From: Takakia lepidozioides
Lineage: Eukaryota; Streptophyta; Takakiopsida; Takakiales; Takakiaceae
DNA: 64,000 bases
Assembly (NCBI GenBank): GCA_030704615.1
Contig: CM060732.1
Coordinates: forward strand, 71,653,053 to 71,717,052
Direction: 5' to 3'
The position numbers were made by a program, and so were the translations under genes. Below, in pieces: positions 34,436-43,578 of the stretch. Position 1 is the stretch's first letter. Every line of letters begins with the position of its first letter. The notes beneath the pieces are model-generated. The model ran no database searches. It was not told the DNA's origin and saw only the letters and a list, made by a program, of their open reading frames with translations.

Positions 34436-35447
34436 TGTCGCGCGCCTTTACTCACCCATCCCTCGCTATCCGAGGCGGAAACTCCAAGATAGAAGAGTTG
34501 GAAATCTCTAAGTACACAGCCCGCTCAGAACAATCAGTCATGACCTACAGCTAATGTGTTCATGGGGGTGTTTTCTATTTGTTTTCCTTCCCGCATTCAT
34601 GTTAGCTACCTTACTATTGATACTTAGTATCAGTTTGCTTCATCAATCTATCGGATTCCATCAACTCATCCATTCATTCCACAGCTTCACTCAGATCTCT
34701 CTACAACAGTGTGAGTATAAGTGTGTATCAGATTAATATCTATCAAGTATAAGGCTAAAGTCCTGGAGTCTCTAATCTGCTCTACATTATAATTCTAACT
34801 GCTTGTGCTTCCATTAAGCATCATAGACATCCTCCTCCTATTTCCTGCTCTCCCTCTTTTCTGCTCAGAGATACTCTCTGCCTTGCCTCATTTCCCCTCA
34901 GTGATGTCCAAAGTTCCCTTCCCCCAGAAGCGCCCAAAAATGATCCCCCTTTCAATCCTTGCTTCCCCAGCTTTATCTTCCTACCTGTTGTTCTAACCGT
35001 TTCCCTCACTAACCATCGTCCGTGAACTAACATGTTCCATTCGCAGGGGTTGTTTCCCCCCATTCGTTCCCTGTCCTGCTAATCCGTTCCCTATTGTCGT
35101 GACTGGCTGTGTTAAACTGTGACTGGCTGTGACTGCTGGTAGCTATCGACTGTGTTTGGCTGTGTCGGCTGTGAACTTGCTGTGTGCTGTGTCGGCTGTG
35201 ACGGGCTGTGTTTGGCTGTGATGGGGCTGTGTCAGCTGTGACGACTGTGACGGGGCTGTGTTGGCTGTGATGGCTGTGTCGGCTATGACGACTCTGTGCG
35301 GGCTGTGTAACCCCCCCCTCTACTAAATGCGCTGCTGTCACCCGAACCCTCAACCCCCCTAAGGCTCCTGTTGGTCTCAGTTCTGTGCAAAAATAAGGGT
35401 ACCCCACAGATCCCGTATAAGTGTCTAAGTCCAGACAGTCCTCTACA
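34436..35447 (-). repeat. 5' LTR of Ty3 copy 1 (1012 bp)
   Basis: Same ends as the 3' LTR (TGTAGAGGACTG to GCGCGACA) and the same GGCTGTG tract (35095-35310). It carries indels relative to the 3' LTR, for example in the CCCCCCCTCT region near 35310. Confidence 0.95.
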
Positions 35448-36065
35448 GAGATCATGGTGAACCCCGACCATACCCTAGATCAGACACTTCCATTGTTCCT
35501 GCAATACGAGCAGCATTCTCGCTGATTCGATCTTGCCGAAGTGTTCTGCGGTTGGAGGGAATCGTCAAACCAGCTTCCCATTCCGTCTGGTTGGCCACAA
35601 GTGAGCGTCACGTGGAGGTACCCGTGAACCGCTTGAGCTTGAAGCACCTCCACGTGCAATGTAATGTCTGGCTAGTGAGAACCCCGCCTCCTCCAGCTCC
35701 AACGTCTCGCATGCTCTCTTGTGAGTGAGACCACCAACCTGTCCATCTCACAGGCCACATGTTGGTGGAGTAGGCTTTATATCACCACGGAGGGCCTCAC
35801 TGTCCCACGCAGACATCTCCCGGAATCGTCATCGCAGAACCATAACTTTTTTTTTGTGGTTCTTTCTTGTGTCCTCTCCCTTGTCGTAAGGGAGAAACAA
35901 ACCAGTGAATGTAGGAGCTGCAGTGTGTTCTTTGCCTCTGGATATTAAAGATGTACACTTTTCATGATTGGTGGCCCTGATGGCCGCACATTTCACTCGT
36001 GATCCATCACTTGTGCGTTCTATATGCCAAACTGCCAAGCACATGGACTCCATTACATGCGGCAC
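35448..36065 (-). pseudogene. Upstream part of the split MULE transposase (gene A paralogue)
   Basis: Continues the transposase of 22072-22344 on the far side of the Ty3 insertion. Reading down the minus strand: VWHIERTSDGSRVKCAAIRA and APTFTGLF match gene A WRIARTRPTFRGKCCAVRV and APCFTGRF. Then ETLELEEAGFSLA, HLWPTRRNGKLV and RRTLRQDRISENAARIAG match TDLTLEEA..GFRLV, AAWPTHRWGKLK and RRRPPTKANDTRMANA. Two frameshifts and a stop were already present. Homology fades upstream of 36065. Confidence 0.8.
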
Positions 36066-36424
36066 CAGTTCTGTTCTTCAAACCATTGTAGTGACGTGCT
36101 TGATGGCAGGGTCCGGTCTGGGGCTAATGGCCGTCGCCTGTGGATGTTCCGCAATTCCATCTTTGATCCAACGGAACACGTGGCGTGGAGAGTTGACCGT
36201 GTCCACGCCTATGGGAATCTGCATCCGATCGGGAGGGTGTCCAATTTTCCGTTTGGAATACCCAAATCTCTCTTCGCCTTCCAGATGGGGAACTCTACCC
36301 ACGAGAGGGGTGCCATCTGCACATATGCTCACTGCCCACTCGTATTTTTGCTGGGATCCCCCGATCTTCTGGCTGCCCGTAATATCAACTCGCTCCTGTC
36401 CGGGCTGTCGTGTGCATACATATT
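36066..36424. other. No gene recognised
   Basis: Open frames exist on both strands but none resembles a known product or the MULE genes. It may be decayed upstream exon sequence of the split transposase. Confidence 0.35.
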
Positions 36425-36604
36425 GCTACACAACTACAAATCGCTGTCCAAACCCACACACCACATGTGCACACCAAACACTAGTCTTCACTAGTCCACC
36501 ACTATCCACCACTAGTGTAGCCACTAGTCCCAACCACTAGGCTGCCACTAGCCACCACTAGTGCAGCCACTAGTCTATCACTAGGCTCACACTAGTCCAT
36601 CACA
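36425..36604 (-). repeat. Partial LTR rich in ACTAGT
   Basis: About 180 bp matching 39300-39495 in the same orientation, with many CCACTAGTCCACCACTAGT-like units. The minus-strand start TGTGATGGACTAG is shared. Homology stops at about 36425, so it is a truncated LTR. Confidence 0.75.
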
Positions 36605-38731
36605 ATGATAAAGAAATTAAATAATACAAGCACACAAGCTCTCTCCCTCAAACTCACATACTTGCACATGAAAACATCACTCATATATTAAGTCGATCCA
36701 AGTGCCACCCCGCCACGCCACGGAGAATCCACACTACGGCGCCATAGCTAGACGCTGAGATGAGGCTCAACTCGAGAAAGATGCGTCCACCCACGCTTCT
36801 GCCGTGAAGATAACAACCTGTAGTGTTGAAGACAGGGGCGTGAATCCCCTTCTGTGCAAGTGTAGTTGTGCTCCTCCCCAGGTCAATTGGAGGGAAGAAA
36901 GTAGCTCTCCTCCTCAGGTGATCCAACCCTCGTCACTCTCGGTGTGGGTTTTTCCCTCAGTCCTTCATGATCAGAGTTCACACACTCCTCCTCCACGCCG
37001 CAGCGGAAGAGAAGACATGGATGGGGAGTCTGTATTGTTTTCACGCACACACGTTTTTTCTACTTCTATCTAACACAACATCCTCTCCCTGGTACACCTT
37101 CACAGCCCTTTACCATGCTGTCTTCAGTGATGCAACCAGCCCTACGTCAGTGATACCATCACTGCCCTTGTGGGCAGCTCCCTTGGTCAGCAACAGGGAA
37201 TCCCCTTTGTAATAAGATCACGATTTGGAAGAGGCAACTCAGATCTGCCATGAGTTGCAGGCCCACCAGTTTGGCCCTTCATGGGTTCATGCTTTCTTTA
37301 TCTTACCGCCCCCCAATCATCCATTCCTCTCCATCCCCCTCTTGCTGTCAGCTCTCTCCCTTATGTGTCCTTTTCTCTCTTCTCTCTCCCCTTTCTCTTT
37401 CCTTCAGGGTGAGTAGGTTCCTCACTCTTTCCACTGTAGCATGTCTATGATGCAATGCAATGCGCATTCAGCCAGCATCCGTGCCCCCAGCATTGAAATC
37501 AACCTTGGTCACACAGATATAATCAGCCCTTTTATCAGTCCCTCTCTTGGCCAATGACAGATGCTTCATCACACTCCACTTTTCCCAGTGTAGCCATTTG
37601 CCCAAGACAGCTCTCAACCCTTCTACAGGTCTCAATTTACACACACCCGACAGCTCTCTTTTTCCCATCAACTGTGAACCTCAGTGGTTCACATGCTGAG
37701 AGCACCCTGAGAATCAGATCCAAACCCAAACAGATGTTGGTTTTTCTGCCCCATCCACATCATCCCTTTCTTGTTGTTTCAAACAGTTCTATCTAACTCT
37801 CACACTGGTTTCCTCTACCTACTAAGCTAGTTCCACATTGACTGCAATGTGTCAACATCCCAGGCTAGATTGTTGTACAAGCTCATGACGCTGAAACAAG
37901 ACAAGAATACAACAGCAGCAACCATTCTGTCCCACAACGAATCAACCCTGTTTCCATTCATTTTTCCTACTGTACAATGTAACAGCAGGTGCAATCCATC
38001 TCCAGTCCCTCCTGTTTGAAGTCCAGTGTCCTTCATTCCTTTCCAAAGCTCTTTTTCTTTCCTCACAGTCAGTGTCTCTTACTACAACAAGAGACAGTCC
38101 AAACTTCACAAAGCGATTTCTAAGTCAACCCCCCAAAAAAGAGAAGGCCACTCTTCAAAACTTATCTGTCTTATACTCATTGAAGCGGTGGGTTCTGCCG
38201 TCCAAAAGCACCTGGTCCTCCTCCCTTGTCAGCCATTTCCGACGTCTCTTCTTATCGTGATTCCAGTCCTCATCAAGGCATGACGCTCGCTTCAGCTGCT
38301 GGCACATCCTTGTGTCCTGCCAACCTCTACCCTATCCTTCTACATGTGCATTTCTTCTTCCCTATGAAGTGATCTGGTCCTACAGCCTTAAGACAGAGAG
38401 CAGATACAAACTTAATTATAGATAGCTTAAGCGCCATACCCACCAGAAGGCGGCACCCGCTTCCTCTGCACAGAATGCCAAGCCAGATCCCTTAACGTCG
38501 CTCTTTAAGCAAACTGATTCTCTTACAAAGTGATCTGGCCCTAAAGCTCAAAAACAGACAGCAGCTACAAGATTTTGATCACAGACAACCTGAGGCGCTA
38601 TACACACCACCTGCATTTCTCATCCCCCAACACCTGCTGAGCCGCTCCATCTCCTCATTAATGTGCTCATCAACGACAATGGCGACATCAGTGGTGCACC
38701 GCCCTTATCACAAACCTGATCCCTCTGGTTT
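36605..38731. other. No gene recognised
   Basis: About 2.1 kb of C/T-rich plus-strand sequence with only short frames. From 38440 a motif AGAAGGCGGCACCCGCTTC appears that recurs at about 38750, so the start of the dispersed repeat may be duplicated here. Confidence 0.4.
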
Positions 38732-39186
38732 GATCATTGCTTACGAAGAAGGCGGCACCGCTTCTTCTTGCACAGAAGCCAAGCAGGAGCTCTTAACATT
38801 TCTCTTAAAAGCAAGCTGATACCCTTTGCGTAGGTGGAACTTTCTCAGATATCCTGTGCTGCCAACACCACTGCAGCAGCTGCGAAAAGATACACGCACT
38901 CTTCCCCTTCGAATTTCACATCCTCCTTCTAGGGTTCAACATCATGGATGAAAATCATTCATCCTAGGGATGAAAAAGGCGCATGTCATAACTTAGCCAT
39001 ATTTTGTTCTTGGCAGATCAATAGCATAGTCCTTCCATGGAATTACCTCAAGTTATGGACAATTCCTCCCTCTCCTTCTTAGCACGAAGGGCAACTCCCT
39101 TTGTAGTAGTGCCGTCCGAAACCTGATGCCAAACAAAAACTTGAATTTTTACCCCCTGCACTCACACTACAAACGCCAGGTGCCCA
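38732..39186 (-). repeat. Dispersed repeat, inverted partner at 62290-62760
   Basis: Collinear similarity on opposite strands. Shared landmarks are GAAGCGGCACCGCTTC-like, GCGTAGGT, AGCAGCTGC, GGATGAAAA...TTCATCC and the terminal CTGCACTCACACTAC. Read from the other strand both copies start TGTAGTGTGARTGCAGGGG, which suggests an LTR edge. No coding content. Confidence 0.7.
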
Positions 39187-39299
39187 AACATATATTGGCC
39201 CCTGGATTGACACTTGGGTCAATCCCAAATATCAATATATAACAGCTAGCTATTTCCTAGCTAACTTCACACTAGTGGTAAAATAACTTGACAACTGTC

Positions 39300-39495
39300 A
39301 TATGCTTACACAACTACACATCACTGTCCAAAACCACACAACACATGTGCACACCAAACACTAGTCTTACTAGTGCACCACTAGTCCTGCCACTAGTGCA
39401 ACCACTAGTCCACCACTAGTTATCACTAATGAAGCCACTAGTCCAACTACTAGGCTGCCACTAGCCACCACTAGTACAGCCACTAGTCCATCACA
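39300..39495 (-). repeat. Start of a 3' LTR with ACTAGT repeats
   Basis: On the minus strand a purine tract (AAGGGGGCGA) precedes TGTGATGGACTAGTGG at 39495, placing an LTR start just downstream of the PHD-type integrase. The first 180 bp consist of ACTAGTGG-like units. How far the LTR extends leftwards is unclear. Confidence 0.65.
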
Positions 39496-39769
39496 ATCGC
39501 CCCCTTAGCTGGCGCTTAGGTCCCTTTAAGTCCAGGTAGCCACAAGATGTGATAGTGGCTGTACTAGTGATGTGATAGCCCCACTAAGTCCTCCACCACT
39601 GTCCCTACTGCACTCAAACGCGATAGATCAAGAGGTCGGGTACAAGAGTTGCCCCATTGTTAGTCGCCGTCTTGCAACCTGTGAACTTGAGCCTGAGATC
39701 TCGGGTATTGACTCCTATGAGTTTGGCCTCCCATGTCTTGTTAGCTGCCACTGGTCATATCCACTGCCA

Positions 39770-40880
39770 CTATCCCAAGCAGTGTGGACATAACCAATCT
39801 CCATCATGAACCCTCTCAAGAGATGGTATCAAGCATCCCATGTGGCAACCTCTTGAGCATCGATCACACACTAGCATAGTGGTGGCACCACGAGCATGCC
39901 CACATAGCATGCAACGCAACCCTGCAGGTACCACTGCAATGTTGGGATCTCTCCTCCCATCCACATGTGGAAGGTGACATGGCGCACAATTGCGCACATG
40001 GTCCTTCCATACCATGTCATCTCGACCCTCCAGAATCAACACTCATGAAGGCAACACCTCCCTGACCTTTAGAATCACACGTCCTGCTGTGACATCCAAG
40101 GTTGTAGGCGCTGTCTGTTGCAGATACACATAGTCCCCAGGGTAGAAATGCCGAACACCTGGCCAATATCCCCCTCCACGTATAGTGGCATACCTCAATG
40201 TGTCTCGGTGTTGGGCAATAGTAAGGTTCTCAAAAGCCATAGGCATGACCCTCTTGAACAACCTCTGCCTGTTGGGACATGCTTGTGTCCACACACATCC
40301 GGAATCATCAAGGTTTGAGGACTATTGCAGCCTCCCTGCGAATAGCAGACAAATCTGGCTCTCAGCCAAGAGAAGGAATATGGTGAGAAAGAGGCAAGTG
40401 ATGCTTGCTTGCTAAACTTGTAGCCCATGGCTAACCAAGGTACCTGAAGATCCCAATCTCCTAGGTGTCCCTTTTGCAAGCCATACTTGTGCAAACCCCT
40501 CTTCACCGTCTGCACCACTCTCTCTGCCAAGCCATCGGCCTCAGGATGATCCCGAGAAGTGGTACGGTGGTCTATCAAGCCTTTATAAAGCCTGAAACTC
40601 CCCCAAGAACTCTCTCCCTTGGTCCGTGAGTACCTCAGCTGGAGCACCGAATCGGCTAAGCACACGATCCATGAATGCATACGCAGTCCCCTCACTAGCC
40701 TTGTCAGGCAATGGAACCAACTCAATTCACTTGGAGAAGTGCTCCACCATCACCAACACATATCTATGGTGGCGCATTGTTAGTGGCAACGGCCCTGTGA
40801 AGTCAAGACTCCACCTGTAGCCCAATCTATGGCCCCCATTGGCAAACGCAAAATGAGGAGATCGAGAAATTGATTGGTAG
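39770..40880 (-). pseudogene. Ty3 integrase with C-terminal PHD finger
   Basis: Integrase core on the minus strand: RWSLDFTGPLPL (first Asp, about 40820), a frameshifted VLTDQGREF-like second site near 40620, then SRDHPEADGLAERVVQTVKR (Glu). The C-terminal domain has GDYVYLQQTAPTTLDVTAGR. Then a C4HC3 PHD finger is readable: CMLC, CDRC, CHMGC, CPHC (39781-39912), just before the stop. PHD fingers bind histone H3 tails, so this would replace a chromodomain as targeting module. The core is broken by stops and frameshifts; the tail is open. The right edge meets gene B sequence at about 40882. Confidence 0.8.
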
Positions 40881-40881
40881 T

Positions 40882-41400
40882 GATCATCTTTTCCAGCACT
40901 TGTCAGGAAAAATGTTCTACGTGTGAGACGGCAACCATCGGCTCCTTGCATGGATGGAGCACATAGCCCAAGCACACACCAATGAACTAGATTGGCATTA
41001 CGCCGTCGAGTGTGTTGTGCTCAAGAATGCGGGGCCAAAGGATTGCAGTCTTCTCAAAGTTGCTATGACAAACATAAACTGGTAAGTTAAAATGCTCATT
41101 GCACGGGAACTTTCTATTTCAAACACTCCTTTCATTGCCAATCGTCTCATTTATTAGAAATTCTCATTTCATTGGCAATCATCTCGTTTATTGGAAATGT
41201 GGCATTGCAGGGTGACTAAGAATGCCTTCATTGCCACCAACTTGTCCCACATGCTCTTTTGAGTGAAGGATGTCGGGAAGTAGGGGGTGCAAGAGTTTGC
41301 CAATTCCCTCAGTGCCGATCTCCTGCGCAAGTCAGAGGCAAAGGCAGACAGAACCTGATATAGGCTGAGCATGGATGCCATGGTGGACTACATATTTCGG
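40882..41400 (+). pseudogene. Broken copy of gene B (ends of exon 1, exon 2)
   Basis: Exon 1 end: GKMFYV, a stop, DGNHRLLAWMEHIAQ, then WHYAVECVVLKN, against GKMFFVWDGNHRMLAWTEYIAE and WHYMVDCIVVKV in gene B. The exon ends at 41081 before GTAAGT in the same codon phase. After a 129-bp intron, exon 2 (41211-41400) reads VTKNAFIATNLSHMLF and KADRT, against VTERAFVETHLAHTLY and KADRT. Several stops make it dead. The kept intron shows DNA-level duplication, not retroposition. Confidence 0.9.
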
Positions 41401-41722
41401 GCACTGCGTTCTGCTCTCTTCATTTGTTGCTCTATTCATTATTTGCTCCTCTAAACGAAGAAATGGTGTGGACCATGATTTTCTAATTCTACTGTTGTTC
41501 TTCCTGATTCTCAACAGTTTGATGTTTCACAAACCAATCAGGCCATGATCCCACAAGATCTTGTTCCTGAGTAACCTCATATTTCTTGGCCAGACTCTGA
41601 ATCTTTGGTACCATGGGGTCTCCGACCATACCAGAGTTTTCATAGAGAAGATCGCCCTTCTCAATTTCTGCCAGTACCTGCTCTGTAGTGGGGATGTCCA
41701 ATCCCTCTCTCTCCATAGTAAG
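41401..41722 (-). pseudogene. ORF3 fragment of Ty3 copy 2, left of the MULE
   Basis: Minus-strand codons REGLDIPTTEQVLAEIEKGD and LVGSWPDWFVKHQTVE match ORF3 of copy 1 (KEGLDIPTTEQIVAEIERG, LVGQWPEWFVRHHTVE). It continues in frame the ORF at 55299-56189 when the 13.6-kb MULE and one target copy are removed. The left edge near 41480 is broken. Confidence 0.9.
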
Positions 41723-41785
41723 GGGGGTTGCTATTCCATGAGCTCATGAGCGGTGAGCTCATGAGCTCATGAGCGGGCATGGCTA
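41723..41785 (+). repeat. Left terminal repeat with ATGAGC units
   Basis: After the 21-bp inverted terminus come CATGAGCTCATGAGCGG and GTGAGCTCATGAGCTCATGA, then further single ATGAGC or GCTCATG words out to about 41960. These are candidate transposase binding sites. Confidence 0.85.
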
Positions 41786-41983
41786 ACCCATGAGCCGCAA
41801 AGTAACACACTTCGAATTTCGGCAGATTTTTTTCGGGCCAAAAACTATAAAATAATCAAAAATCGAAGATTTCCGCGCTCATGCTGGAAGTACTCCGCTC
41901 ATGAGTACCAGTGTACGCTCATGACTTGGAGCCCAGGCTCATGGACCGCCAGGCCAGGTCATAGAATAACAGAATTCTGGGCA

Positions 41984-42490
41984 ATAACGGCACCGAAATT
42001 ATCCCAGAGGCAGAGACGCAAGCGGAATTAGGATCCGGGTTTGCAGACTCCGAAAACGCAATGGCGACCTATAACCGTGGATAGTACTATTGCAGAAGTG
42101 CAGGATGGTTGGTTATAACGAGGCCGTAATTGGGCACAGGAAAAGAAATAGCGCGCTGAAGGCTCGGGAGTGAAGCCAACAACGGTGAAAGTAATTGGGC
42201 TCTGCCAACCAAATACCCGGCTGCATCCTCCGGAGTGCAGGCGATAACGGCGCCGAAATGGGCCCCGGAAACCAAATACTCGGCTGAAGCCACCGGAGTG
42301 CAGCCGATAACGGCGCCGAAATTGGGTCCGGAAACCAAATACCCGGCTGAAGGCTGGGGATTGCAACCAATAACGGCGCCGAAATTGACCTGCGGAACAA
42401 AATTCTCGGCTGAAGCTTCCGCACTCCATGTAATAACGGCGCCGAAATTGGGCGTCGGAGAGCAAATACCCGCCTTACGGTGAGGGAGGC
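41984..42490. repeat. 63-bp tandem array with ATAACGGCGCCGAAATT
   Basis: ATAACGGCGCCGAAAT starts at 42244, 42307, 42370 and 42433, exactly 63 bp apart. Weaker phased units at about 41984, 42055, 42118 and 42181 extend the array left. Spacers are related (GAAACCAAATACCCGGCTGA, GGAGTGCAG). Since 63 is divisible by three, frames on both strands stay open; the resulting long frames are not genes. Confidence 0.9.
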
Positions 42491-42570
42491 CTTGCTCTCA
42501 TTTTGCTCTTCACTCTTCTCTGTTGTGCCCATCTCCTCCCTGCTTTGAGTTCGTGTTGTGTCGTGAGGCC

Positions 42571-43122
42571 ATGTCGTGCCCGAATCACATCTATCGACGC
42601 CAGACGGGAGTCATTTTCCCGAAAGCAGACGACATCATTGTCTTCCTGGATGTTTACAGGGACGATCCTCGACTTGTCCAGCTGAGAGCAATGGAGTTTC
42701 TTCCAGGATTGCACGACTCTCCTGGACCCCGGCTGGGGAGCAGGTGGTTCCTACGCATCATGGACCTGGACTTTCCGCATGTGTGGGAGCCGAACAGATC
42801 ACGCACAGCGTTGCTGTATCGCTGGAATTGTTGCGAGTGGACGTATGATGAGTGCATAGGTGAAAACTTTACGCGTGGACGGACTGGCTCGGAAAGTGGG
42901 GACATTCTCTTCAGTTATGAGGATGAGGAGGAGGGGAACACAGGGCCCACTGTGAAAATGTCCTTCTACCAAGGGGGCGCTATCGATAAACACGACATCC
43001 TCGTTAGTTTCAACCGGGCGACAGAAACCACTGACATTTTGTTCAAATATAGGCACCCGGTCACTCAGGAGGTCCTTGAGAGGCCAGTTCGAGTTCCTTC
43101 TTCTTGGGCGAGGGGACCATAG
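42571..43122 (+). CDS. Gene C of the MULE, about 183 aa, function unknown
   Basis: An uninterrupted frame starting ATG TCG TGC CCG and ending TAG. I chose this ATG because DNA upstream belongs to the repeat array. The frame does continue upstream for 16 codons. The protein is compact and beta-rich in appearance, with IVFLDVYRDDPRLVQL, RWFLRIMDLDFPHVWEPN, an acidic SYEDEEEGNTGP loop and VKMSFYQGG near the end. No motif is recognised and no transmembrane segment is seen. A likely relative lies at 16106-16621 in a different MULE region. By analogy with VANC proteins of VANDAL MULEs it could bind the element's repeats, but no similarity to VANC was seen. Confidence 0.7.
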   Translation: MSCPNHIYRRQTGVIFPKADDIIVFLDVYRDDPRLVQLRAMEFLPGLHDSPGPRLGSRWFLRIMDLDFPHVWEPNRSRTALLYRWNCCEWTYDECIGENFTRGRTGSESGDILFSYEDEEEGNTGPTVKMSFYQGGAIDKHDILVSFNRATETTDILFKYRHPVTQEVLERPVRVPSSWARGP

Positions 43123-43578
43123 GTCTTGCATGCTAGAGTAGACATGTTTCAACTTGCTGACACTCATGGCACATACATTTTCATTCAGAAATCAAGCAGC
43201 TTCCCTGTGCCATATGGGGAATATACAGGCTTCGATAATCTTCTGTTAATGTTATTTGCAATTCACTGCCAGTATGCTGGGACGTGTCCTTTGTCGTATG
43301 GATTGCTGTTTGCACAAGGTGCAGTATGCAAATGCTGGAATGTGCAGTAGGACCCTTCCCACTGGGACACAGAACTAGCAATCTTGTAAAGGCATCACAT
43401 TTGCAGAACAATAACAATGTATTTGTAGCAAATTGGAGTCTTCTCATAAAGGTGGACGAAATTCACATGTAGCCATGGCGATGCGGCACCACCAAGTGTA
43501 TAATTCCTCACAAAAAAATAGGGTGCAAGAAGATGAATGTAATATAATTGCCACTAACTCCTTCCCGAATGTGGAATG

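Larger units (their letters stand above)
22345..35447 (-). mobile_element. Complete Ty3/gypsy element with extra ORF, 13.1 kb (copy 1)
   Basis: LTRs at 34436-35447 (5') and 22345-23288 (3') bracket gag, protease, RT/RNase H, integrase and a large extra ORF, all on the minus strand. Target duplication GAGAT is perfect (22340-22344 and 35448-35452). Removing the element rejoins the SWIM domain of a transposase gene. LTRs start TGT(T)AGAGGACTG and end GCGCGACA. Stops and frameshifts in most ORFs and clear LTR divergence mean it is not recent. Confidence 0.95.

Noticed and set aside
36425-39495. ACTAGT clusters as a fifth MULE palindrome class
   Set aside because: They lie at the start of an LTR after a purine tract and are degenerate tandem units, not separate long palindromes.
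36425-39495. The two ACTAGT LTR pieces as a pair flanking one element
   Set aside because: Similarity covers only about 180 bp and no pol sequence lies between them; the left one is truncated.
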